DNA from: Alistipes sp.
GTDB lineage: Bacteria > Bacteroidota > Bacteroidia > Bacteroidales > Rikenellaceae
Direction of reading: 5' to 3'
NCBI GenBank assembly: GCA_021201825.1
Contig: JAJQED010000008.1
Location: forward strand, 62,001 to 126,000
Length of the DNA stretch: 64,000 nt
Positions within the stretch are counted from its first letter, which is position 1. Every line of letters starts with the position of its first letter. Below the pieces are notes generated by a model, which was not told the DNA's origin, ran no database searches, and saw only the letters and a list, made by a program, of their open reading frames with translations. A program made the translations under genes and the position numbers. Shown piece after piece: positions 1 to 7,326 of this stretch.

Positions 1-77
1 GCTATGGTATGGTAATTATAAAAAAAGGGTTATTTTTGACGGCAATTTGCCTTTACCGAAATCAGCGAACAATTTTA

Positions 78-1343
78 ATGAAAAAGACAGATGTAGTGCT
101 CGGCCTGCAATGGGGCGACGAGGGCAAGGGGAAAGTAGTGGATGTGCTCACTCCCGGGTATAAAGTCATAGCGCGCTTCCAGGGCGGTCCCAATGCGGGG
201 CATTCGCTCCATTTCAACGGGGAGAGCTACGTGCTGCATACCATCCCGTCGGGTATCTTCCGCCCCGGTACGGTTAACATTATCGGCAACGGGGTGGTGA
301 TCGACCCGGTCATCCTTGCCGCGGAGGTGGAGCAGCTCGAGGCCGGCGGTGCGGACCTGAGCGGTTGCCTCAAGGTCTCCAAACGGGCCCACCTTATAAT
401 GCCTACCCACCGTATCCTCGATGCGGCTTCCGAGGCGGCCAAGGGTAAGACCAAGATAGGGTCTACGCTAAAGGGCATCGGCCCGGCCTATATGGACAAG
501 ACCGGCCGCAACGGCCTGCGTGTGGGCGACATAGTTTCCGGGAAGTTCATGGAGCGGTACGAAGCCCTCAAGGCCAAGCACCTGGGCATGCTGTCCCAGT
601 ACGACTACAGTTTCGACGTTGCCGAATATGAACGGCAGTGGTTCGAGGGCATTGAGAAACTGCGCCGCTTCGAATTTATCGACAGCGAGTATGTCGTGAA
701 CAAATATATCGACGGGGACGTACCGGTCCTGGCCGAGGGTGCCCAGGGGGCGTTGCTGGACGTGGATTTCGGCACCTATCCCTACGTGACCTCTTCCAAT
801 ACACTGTGTGCCGGTGCTTGCACCGGTCTGGGCGTGGCCCCGAACCGCATAGGCGAAGTTTTCGGCATATTCAAGGCCTACTGTACCCGCGTGGGCGGCG
901 GCCCTTTCCCTACGGAGCTGGAAGACGCCACCGGTGAGCGGCTGCGTGAAGCGGGCAAAGAGTTCGGTGCCACTACGGGCCGGCCCCGCCGCTGTGGCTG
1001 GCTGGATCTGGTCGCGCTGAAATACACCGTTATGCTCAACGGCGTCACGGCCCTTATAATGATGAAATCGGACGTCCTGAACGGCTTCGATACGGTTAAA
1101 GTCGCCGTGGCCTATAAAACCCCGGACGGCGAAACCCCCACGGTCCCTTACGAACTGGACGGGCAGCTGGAGCCGGTTTACCGCGAATTTCCGGGCTGGA
1201 GCGAAGACCTCTCCAAGATACGCCGGTGGGAAGACCTGCCGCGATCGTTCCGGGAATATGTCGAATTCATCGAGGCCGAATGCGGGGTTCCCGTAAAGAT
1301 CATCTCCGTCGGTCCCGACCGCGAGGAAACCATCCTGCGATAA
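78..1343 (+). CDS. purA: Adenylosuccinate synthase PurA
   Basis: Catalyses the GTP-dependent joining of IMP and aspartate to adenylosuccinate, the first committed step of AMP synthesis, in the cytoplasm. The 421-residue protein has the family length. The N-terminal loop WGDEGKGKV (Asp14 by position is the expected catalytic acid) and GGPNAGH (His42, expected second catalytic residue) are intact, as is the later STLKGIGPAY segment. An in-frame upstream ATG at 9 would add 23 residues absent from the family, so the ATG at 78 is preferred. The gene is monocistronic: a strong hairpin with a T-run lies 25 nt after the stop. Identification is very secure. Confidence 0.97.
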   Translation: MKKTDVVLGLQWGDEGKGKVVDVLTPGYKVIARFQGGPNAGHSLHFNGESYVLHTIPSGIFRPGTVNIIGNGVVIDPVILAAEVEQLEAGGADLSGCLKVSKRAHLIMPTHRILDAASEAAKGKTKIGSTLKGIGPAYMDKTGRNGLRVGDIVSGKFMERYEALKAKHLGMLSQYDYSFDVAEYERQWFEGIEKLRRFEFIDSEYVVNKYIDGDVPVLAEGAQGALLDVDFGTYPYVTSSNTLCAGACTGLGVAPNRIGEVFGIFKAYCTRVGGGPFPTELEDATGERLREAGKEFGATTGRPRRCGWLDLVALKYTVMLNGVTALIMMKSDVLNGFDTVKVAVAYKTPDGETPTVPYELDGQLEPVYREFPGWSEDLSKIRRWEDLPRSFREYVEFIEAECGVPVKIISVGPDREETILR

Positions 1344-1368
1344 CTCCCTCCCATACCGAAATATACCG

Positions 1369-1396
1369 AAACCGCCCCCGACCGGGCGGTTTTTTA
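1369..1396 (+). terminator. Rho-independent terminator of purA
   Basis: The 9-bp stem AAACCGCCC / GGGCGGTTT (1369-1377 and 1384-1392) with a 6-nt loop runs directly into TTTTTT. It is placed 25 nt after the purA stop codon. Confidence 0.9.
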
Positions 1397-1529
1397 TTGC
1401 GTGGGCCCATAACCTGCATGGATTTTGCAATTGATAACCGGATAGCGTGATACCGTGTTCCCGTTCCCGGTTACCGGGGAGGATCCGAAACGGATATTCC
1501 GGAAATTTAATTGATTAATATATATTGTT

Positions 1530-2237
1530 ATGAAGACAGGAAAATTTATTATTGTGGCGGTTGCTGTTGCGGCTATGGTTATGGCCGGCTGTTCGTCTAC
1601 GAGCAGGATGAGTAAAACGGGTAAAGGCGCCCTTATCGGTACGGGCGGCGGCGCGGCTGCCGGCGCCGGTCTGGGTGCTATCGTAGGCGGCGGCAAGGGT
1701 GCCGCCATAGGTGCTGCCGTAGGCGCGGGCGTTGGTGCCGGTGCGGGCGCGCTTATCGGGAGCAGGATGCAGAAGCGCCAGCAGGAGATCGCCGAGGCGA
1801 TCCCGGACGCGGAAGTAGAGACCGTTCAGGACGACAACGGGCTGACCGCTATCAAGGTGACGTTCAAGGACGGCATCCTTTTCAATACGGGCAGCGCAGA
1901 CCTCAGCTCCTCGTCGCGCCAGTCGTTGGACAAATTTGCCGAAGCCGTTAGGAACGAGCCGGATACGGACATTACTATCTACGGCCATACCGACAATACC
2001 GGATCACGTGCCATTAACGAGAAGCTCTCGCAGGAACGCGCACAGGCCGTTGCCAACTTCCTTATGGGGGACGGCGTACCGGCGTCGCGGTTCGAGACCA
2101 TCCAGGGTTTGGCGTACGACTCTCCGGTTGCCGACAACTCCACTGCCGAGGGACGGGCACAAAACCGCCGCGTCGAGATATACATTACCGCCAACCGCGA
2201 CATGATAGCCCGCGCCGAGGCCGGTAACCTGGACTAA
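1530..2237 (+). CDS. OmpA-family lipoprotein with glycine-zipper segment
   Basis: Predicted outer-membrane lipoprotein that anchors the envelope to peptidoglycan. The signal peptide ends in a lipobox (VMAGC, Cys about residue 21). Residues about 35-80 are a Gly/Ala-rich glycine zipper (repeated GxxxG, as in GAVVGAGVGA-type segments), predicted to insert in membrane. The C-terminal half, about 115-230, is an OmpA-like peptidoglycan-binding domain with GHTDNTG and a downstream RAQNRRVEI motif. The architecture matches the YiaD type. It stands alone between two terminators. Identification by domain is secure; the exact role is inferred. Confidence 0.9.
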   Translation: MKTGKFIIVAVAVAAMVMAGCSSTSRMSKTGKGALIGTGGGAAAGAGLGAIVGGGKGAAIGAAVGAGVGAGAGALIGSRMQKRQQEIAEAIPDAEVETVQDDNGLTAIKVTFKDGILFNTGSADLSSSSRQSLDKFAEAVRNEPDTDITIYGHTDNTGSRAINEKLSQERAQAVANFLMGDGVPASRFETIQGLAYDSPVADNSTAEGRAQNRRVEIYITANRDMIARAEAGNLD

Positions 2238-2343
2238 ACCTGTTGACGGAGCGGGTCACTTCCTCAACCTTGTAATTATAAGTTATAAAGATGAGTAAAG
2301 ATAAGGTTCGCACAGGAAATTAATGACTTGATCCAAACAGGCG

Positions 2344-2373
2344 GCCCCCGTACACAGTATGGGGGCTTTTTTT
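2344..2373 (+). terminator. Rho-independent terminator downstream of the OmpA-family gene
   Basis: GCCCCC (2344-2349) pairs with GGGGGC (2361-2366), extended by partial GTAC pairing in the loop, and is followed by a seven-T run. It lies about 105 nt after the stop of the OmpA-family gene. Confidence 0.85.
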
Positions 2374-2827
2374 ATTCGAAGCGGCCGGCAGAGGGCCGCC
2401 CGTTCGGCCGCCATGGCCGACAGCCGTTCGCTATACTTTCCGGTCTTTTTGCTATATTGCCGTCCGGTCGGCAAAGAAGCTGCAAACGGCCGAGTATCCG
2501 GCCGGCCTGCTTTCGTGTAGCGCTTAAGTGTATCGGTCCATGTCGGGGAAAAGCCGTTTGCTTTTTTATAAAAGCCTAACGGCCGTTGTACAACCCCGGA
2601 TGCAGTTGCGTACCGGGGTTTTCATTTACGACACGTTCCCCGGCAGCGATAGGATATTACGGCGGCCTGCTTGAAAAGCTGGTTACTAAACGGATACGGC
2701 ACAGCTTAGGCGAACGATGTGCTTGCGCCTGTCCGGTTCGGCAGGCCGCCTTTTTTTACCCTCCCCATTTTCCTCCCTATCGAACTTCTTTTACGGCCAT
2801 CCCCCCGTTCAAGGGTGCGGGAAGCCC
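2374..2827. other. Gene-free stretch with two further hairpins
   Basis: No ORF here has a recognisable product. Two hairpins stand out. One is AACCCCGG / CCGGGGTT (2592-2599 and 2613-2620) followed by TTCATTT. The other is GCCTG-CCG / CGG-CAGGC (2727-2746) followed by CGCC and seven Ts at 2751-2757, which looks like a real terminator. Since no coding gene precedes that second terminator, a small untranslated RNA ending near 2757 is possible. No tRNA, RNase P, tmRNA or SRP RNA motif was recognised. Confidence 0.4.
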
Positions 2828-2858
2828 TTGGGATTTCGGACAGTTTTGAGTAAATTGC
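2828..2858 (+). promoter_or_regulatory. Candidate promoter of the etf operon
   Basis: TTG at 2828-2830, a 20-nt spacer, then TAAATTGC at 2851-2858, close to the Bacteroidetes TTTG/TAnnTTTG consensus. A start near 2865 would give a leader of about 75 nt before etfB. The -7 box has one mismatch. Confidence 0.45.
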
Positions 2859-2939
2859 AGCTGTTTTGCCCCGGCGTAACACCGCCCGGGGTAAAGGCCC
2901 TCACCCGGCTATCGATTAAAACCAAAATAGAACTTTAGA

Positions 2940-3821
2940 ATGAAGAAACCGTTAAAGATCGTCGTCCTGGCCAAACAGGTCCCCGACACACGCAACGTGG
3001 GAAAGGACGCCATGAAAGCGGACGGGACGGTGAACCGCGCGGCATTGCCCGCGATTTTCAACCCCGAAGACCTTAACGCCCTCGAACAGGCGCTGATCCT
3101 CAAGGATTCGCGTCCCGGAAGTACGGTGCACCTGCTCACCATGGGGCCCCACCGCGCCGCGGACATTATCCGCGACGCCATGTTCCGCGGGGCCGACGGG
3201 GGCGTGCTGCTTACCGACCGCAAATTCGCCGGGGCCGATACCCTGGCCACTTCCTACGCCCTCTCCCGGGCGCTTCTCAAGATCCAGCCCGACATCATTA
3301 TCGCCGGCCGCCAGGCTATCGACGGGGACACGGCCCAGGTGGGTCCGCAGGTCGCCGAGAAGCTGGGTATCCCGCAGGTGACCTATGCCGAACAGATCGT
3401 CTCGCTCGACGACCAAAATACCGAGATCGTCATTAAGCGCAGGCTGGACCACGGCGTAGAGGTCGTCAGCGCGCCGCTGCCGCTGGTGGTTACCGTAAAC
3501 GGGTCCGCCGAGCCGTGCCGCCCGCAGCACGCCAAGAGGGTGATGAAATACAAACACGCCCGCATCCCGACCGAGCTCCAGGAGATGGACACGGACTACA
3601 CCCAGATGTACGAGAACAAGGACTACCTGAAGATCGGCGAATGGAGCGTAGCGGACGTGGACGCCGAAGACGGCCAGCTGGGCCTTGCCGGGTCGCCGAC
3701 CAAGGTAAAGGCCATCGAGAACGTGGTGTTCCAGGCCAAGGAGGCCAAGCGGCTCACGGCCGCCGATGCCGACATTAACGAACTGATGGCCGAGCTTATC
3801 GCCAGCCACACCCTGGGTTAA
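2940..3821 (+). CDS. etfB: Electron transfer flavoprotein beta subunit
   Basis: Small subunit of the cytoplasmic ETF heterodimer that takes electrons from acyl-CoA dehydrogenases. The 293-residue protein begins KIVVLAKQVPDTRNV and carries FNPEDLNALEQAL and AGRQAIDGDTAQVGPQ, the AMP/FAD-contacting blocks typical of FixA/EtfB. The region KRRLDHGVEVVSAPLPLVVTV is also typical. It is followed after 20 nt by etfA and then by an acyl-CoA dehydrogenase, the natural redox partner. The cluster probably serves reduction of enoyl-CoA or oxidation of short acyl-CoA; the direction cannot be told from sequence. Confidence 0.95.
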   Translation: MKKPLKIVVLAKQVPDTRNVGKDAMKADGTVNRAALPAIFNPEDLNALEQALILKDSRPGSTVHLLTMGPHRAADIIRDAMFRGADGGVLLTDRKFAGADTLATSYALSRALLKIQPDIIIAGRQAIDGDTAQVGPQVAEKLGIPQVTYAEQIVSLDDQNTEIVIKRRLDHGVEVVSAPLPLVVTVNGSAEPCRPQHAKRVMKYKHARIPTELQEMDTDYTQMYENKDYLKIGEWSVADVDAEDGQLGLAGSPTKVKAIENVVFQAKEAKRLTAADADINELMAELIASHTLG

Positions 3822-3841
3822 ACTAAAATTTGCAGAGAAAG

Positions 3842-4861
3842 ATGAACAATCTAATGGTATATTGCGAGCTGGAGAACGGCAGGGTCGTGGACGTAAGTCT
3901 CGAACTGCTGACCAAGGGCCGCGAACTTGCCGATACGCTGGGATGCAAACTCGAAGCGGTGGTTATCGGCCACAACCTTTCGGGGATAGAAAAAGAACTG
4001 GCCGCCTACGGCGCGGACACCGTTTGGGTGGCCGACTCCCCGGAGCTGGACCCTTACCGCACCCTGCCCCACTCGGCTATCCTGTGCGGGCTTTTCGAAC
4101 AGGAGAAACCGCAGATCGCCCTTATGGGGGCCACCGTAGTTGGCCGGGACCTGGGGCCGAGGGTATCTTCCGCGCTCCACAGCGGGCTTACGGCCGACTG
4201 TACGAGCCTGGTCGTCGGCGAACACAAGGACAACAAGACCGGCACCGAATACAAGGACCTGCTCTACCAGATACGCCCGGCTTTCGGCGGCAATATCATC
4301 GCCACCATCATCAACCCGGACTGCCGCCCCCAGATGGCGACCGTACGCGAGGGTGTGATGAAAAAAGAGAAAGCCGCCACGCCCGGCGCCGGGGAGCTGA
4401 AAGTTATCGACTACAAGAAATACCTCAACGACGCCGACTTTGCCGTGAAGATAATCGAGCGGCACATGGAAGAGCGCAAGATCAACGTCAAGGGAGCTCC
4501 GGTAATCGTATCGGGCGGCTACGGCATGGGGTCGAAAGACAATTTCAAACTGCTGTTCGAGCTGGCCGAAGTCCTCGGTGCCGAAGTGGGCGCTTCGCGC
4601 GCGGCGGTGGACGCCGGGTTTGCGGAACACGCCCGCCAGATCGGCCAGACCGGGGTTACGGTCCGCCCGAAGCTTTATATCGCCTGCGGCATCTCGGGCC
4701 AGATACAGCACACGGCGGGGATGGACCAGTCGTCGATGATAATCTCGATCAACACCGACCCCGAGGCTCCTATCAACAAGATAGCGGACTATGCCATCAC
4801 GGGCGATGTTAACGAGGTGATCCCCAAAATGATAAAGTATTACAAGCAGAACAGCAAGTAA
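3842..4861 (+). CDS. etfA: Electron transfer flavoprotein alpha subunit
   Basis: FAD-binding large subunit of ETF, 339 residues from the ATG at 3842, which follows GAGAAAG; an upstream in-frame TTG at 3830 is less likely. Conserved blocks include GATVVGRDLGPRVSSALHSGLTADC in the N-terminal half. The C-terminal FAD site is present: VSGGYGMGSKDNF, ASRAAVDAGF, GQTGVTVRPKLYIACGISG and QHTAGM. The gene lies between etfB and a YcxB-like gene whose GTG start abuts this stop codon, so translation is likely coupled. Confidence 0.95.
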   Translation: MNNLMVYCELENGRVVDVSLELLTKGRELADTLGCKLEAVVIGHNLSGIEKELAAYGADTVWVADSPELDPYRTLPHSAILCGLFEQEKPQIALMGATVVGRDLGPRVSSALHSGLTADCTSLVVGEHKDNKTGTEYKDLLYQIRPAFGGNIIATIINPDCRPQMATVREGVMKKEKAATPGAGELKVIDYKKYLNDADFAVKIIERHMEERKINVKGAPVIVSGGYGMGSKDNFKLLFELAEVLGAEVGASRAAVDAGFAEHARQIGQTGVTVRPKLYIACGISGQIQHTAGMDQSSMIISINTDPEAPINKIADYAITGDVNEVIPKMIKYYKQNSK

Positions 4862-5377
4862 GTGACCGTAAGCTACACAATATCGCTCGACGACCTGATA
4901 GCTTTCCAGGCCCATTATATGGATCATGACAGGAAAGTCAGCTCCGTGGTGAAGTACATGATGTGGGGAACCGCCATGTTACTTATCCTGCTGCTGGGGA
5001 TCAAAGCGGTATCCACCCATACGGTGGAAACGGACGATATCCTGGTTCTTGTCTTTTTCGGGGCATTATTTTTCCTTTTCTGGAAATTACTCCGCAAAAC
5101 TTCCGTACGCATAGCCAAAAAACTTTACGACCAGCCGGGCAACGCATCCCTTCTGGGCGCTAAGACCCTCACACTGGGCGAGGAAATGCTGGAACTAACC
5201 GAAGAGTGGAAGCGAACCTGCCTGCAGTGGAAAGGCGTCGTTAAAGCCGGGGAAACCAAAGACCATTTCTTTATTTACGATTCGGCCCTTTCGGCCATAA
5301 CCGTCCCGAAGAAAGGGTTGAACGGTAATGCGGATCGATTCCGCGCGATATTGACCGGGCACGGATTATTACCTTAA
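4862..5377 (+). CDS. YcxB-like membrane protein
   Basis: A 171-residue protein with two predicted membrane segments (about 30-50 and 58-75) and a soluble C-terminal part. The layout and the segment RTCLQWKGVVKAGETKDHFFIY resemble the YcxB-like family (Bacillus YcxB type), whose function is unknown. It starts with GTG at 4862, immediately after the etfA TAA, and ends 12 nt before the acyl-CoA dehydrogenase gene, so it is inside the etf-acd operon. Whether it belongs functionally to the ETF system is not shown; a membrane tether for the flavoproteins is speculation. Confidence 0.7.
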   Translation: MTVSYTISLDDLIAFQAHYMDHDRKVSSVVKYMMWGTAMLLILLLGIKAVSTHTVETDDILVLVFFGALFFLFWKLLRKTSVRIAKKLYDQPGNASLLGAKTLTLGEEMLELTEEWKRTCLQWKGVVKAGETKDHFFIYDSALSAITVPKKGLNGNADRFRAILTGHGLLP

Positions 5378-5389
5378 AACAACAAGATC

Positions 5390-7123
5390 ATGGCAAACTT
5401 TTTTTTAGACAATAAAGACCTGCAGTTCCAGCTCGACCATCCGCTGATGAAACGGATGGTGGAACTTAAGGAAAAAGGTTTCGAGGACAAAGACAAGTAT
5501 GACTACGCCCCGGCGGACTTCGAGGATGCAATGGACAGCTATCGCCGCGTGATGGAGATCACGGGCGAGGTGTGCGCCGACGTCATTGCGGCCAACGCCG
5601 AGGATGTGGACCACGTGGGTCCCAAAGTGGTCAACGACCGGGTGGAATACGCCCCGGGCACCCAGCGCAACCTCGACGCGCTGGTCAAGGCCGGCCTGTC
5701 CGGCATCACCCTGCCCCGAAAGTACGACGGGCTCAACATGCCGCTGATATGCTTCGTTATGACCAATGAGATGGTCGCCCGCGGCGACGCCGGGTTCGAA
5801 AACATCTGGGGGCTGCAGGACTGCGCCGAGACCCTCAACGAGTTCGCTTCCGAGGAGATCAAAATGAAATACCTGCCCAGGGTATCGGCCGGGGAGACCT
5901 GTGCGATGGACCTTACGGAGCCGGATGCGGGGTCGGACCTGCAGGCCGTAATGCTCAAGGCCCATTGGGACGAGGAGAAACAGACATGGCTGCTCAACGG
6001 TGTAAAGCGGTTCATTACCAACGGGGACGGCGAGATCTCGCTCGTACTGGCCCGCTCTGAGGAGGGAACCAGGGACGCCCGCGGCCTCTCGATGTTCGTC
6101 TATGACAAGAACAGCGGGGCGACCAAGGTGCGCCGTATCGAGAACAAACTGGGTATCAAAGGGTCTCCGACCTGTGAGCTGGTGTTCACCAACGCCCCGG
6201 CCGAACTGGTGGGCGACCGCAAGATGGGCCTTATCAAATACGTAATGTCGCTGATGAACGCCGCCCGCCTGGGTGTGAGCGCGCAGGCAGTAGGCATCAG
6301 CGAGGCCTCTTACCGCGAAGCGCTCAAATATGCCCACGAACGCCAGCAGTTCGGCAAACCCATAATCGAGTTCCCGGCCGTGTTCGAGATACTGAGCAAT
6401 ATGAAAGCCAAACTCCACGGTTCCCGCGCCCTGCTGTATGAGACCACGCGGTTCGTGGAGATATACAAGGACCTTATCCACATCAGCCACGACCGTAAGC
6501 TGGAACCCGAGGAGCGTGCCGAGCAGAAAGAATACTCGAAACTGGCCGACGCGTTCACCCCGCTTCTTAAATTATTTGCCACCGAATACGCCAACCAGGA
6601 AGCATACGACGCCCTGCAGGTGCTCGGGGGATCGGGCTATATGAAAGACTACCCGGTCGAGAGGTATTACCGTGACGCGCGTATCACCAACATCTACGAG
6701 GGCACTTCGCAGTTGCAGGTGGTTGCGGCCATTCGCCATGTCACTACCGGGACCTACCTTTCCAAGATCATCCAGTACGAGCAGGAGGCTCAGTACCCGA
6801 GCGATATGGAGGCCGTGTTCAAACAAATGGCCGGCTTGAGGGAGGACTACCAGAAGTGTGTGGAAAGGGTAACAGCGTCGGGTGACGGGGAGCAGATAGA
6901 CTTCCATGCCCGCCGGATGGTTGAGATGGCCGGACATATCATAATCACCCACCTCTTAATGCGGCAGGCCGCCAATGCGGATATGTACCGCAATCCGGCG
7001 GAGGTTTATGCCAAATTGGCATACGCCAAGGTTACCGAGGCCAAAGCCTATATCTTCAACTCCTGTAACGGCGATATCGACCTGTTCAAAGCCGTACTGG
7101 ATGAGAACGTGGAAGACCTGTAA
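5390..7123 (+). CDS. Acyl-CoA dehydrogenase family flavoprotein
   Basis: FAD enzyme of 577 residues passing electrons between an acyl-CoA and the ETF encoded just upstream. The family order is seen: N-terminal helical domain, the middle beta domain with CAMDLTEPDAGSD and NGVKRFITNGD, and the C-terminal helical domain with RLGVSAQAVGISEASY and QVLGGSGYMKDYPVER. Glu437 in IYEGTSQLQ is at the usual catalytic-base position. It is longer than the 380-residue SCAD type because of a C-terminal extension of about 130 residues. Butyryl-CoA dehydrogenase activity is plausible but chain length cannot be assigned. It is last in the operon, followed by a strong terminator. Confidence 0.92.
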   Translation: MANFFLDNKDLQFQLDHPLMKRMVELKEKGFEDKDKYDYAPADFEDAMDSYRRVMEITGEVCADVIAANAEDVDHVGPKVVNDRVEYAPGTQRNLDALVKAGLSGITLPRKYDGLNMPLICFVMTNEMVARGDAGFENIWGLQDCAETLNEFASEEIKMKYLPRVSAGETCAMDLTEPDAGSDLQAVMLKAHWDEEKQTWLLNGVKRFITNGDGEISLVLARSEEGTRDARGLSMFVYDKNSGATKVRRIENKLGIKGSPTCELVFTNAPAELVGDRKMGLIKYVMSLMNAARLGVSAQAVGISEASYREALKYAHERQQFGKPIIEFPAVFEILSNMKAKLHGSRALLYETTRFVEIYKDLIHISHDRKLEPEERAEQKEYSKLADAFTPLLKLFATEYANQEAYDALQVLGGSGYMKDYPVERYYRDARITNIYEGTSQLQVVAAIRHVTTGTYLSKIIQYEQEAQYPSDMEAVFKQMAGLREDYQKCVERVTASGDGEQIDFHARRMVEMAGHIIITHLLMRQAANADMYRNPAEVYAKLAYAKVTEAKAYIFNSCNGDIDLFKAVLDENVEDL

Positions 7124-7142
7124 TAACATGCTGATAGATAGC

Positions 7143-7179
7143 GGGGCCGGGATCGGATGATCCCGGCCCCGTTCTTTTA
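7143..7179 (+). terminator. Terminator of the etf-acd operon
   Basis: A perfect 12-bp stem, GGGGCCGGGATC / GATCCCGGCCCC (7143-7154 and 7159-7170), with a GGAT loop, is followed by GTTCTTTT. Confidence 0.92.
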
Positions 7180-7298
7180 ACGGTTACGGTATCCGAAAGC
7201 GGCGAACCACTTGCCCGCACGAAATACCCGGCGGGGTATTTATATCTATTTTAGCCCTAATGACCGGCAGGTCCGGCACAATCTGGACGGTTTTAGCC

Positions 7299-7306
7299 TA
7301 ACTTTA
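7299..7306 (+). promoter_or_regulatory. Candidate -7 box for the TonB receptor gene
   Basis: TAACTTTA resembles TAnnTTTG and lies 21 nt before the ATG at 7327. Transcription would begin close to 7313, which argues against the in-frame GTG at 7312 being the start codon. No clear -33 element was found. Confidence 0.35.
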
Positions 7307-7326
7307 CCGGGGTGAACTGTAATCTT

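Noticed and set aside
2952-3809. Long open frame of 285 codons on the minus strand opposite etfB.
   Set aside because: It mirrors the etfB frame, has no recognisable domain, and comes from high-GC codon bias. Many similar antisense frames in this window (for example opposite dnaK, susC and TamB) were discarded for the same reason.
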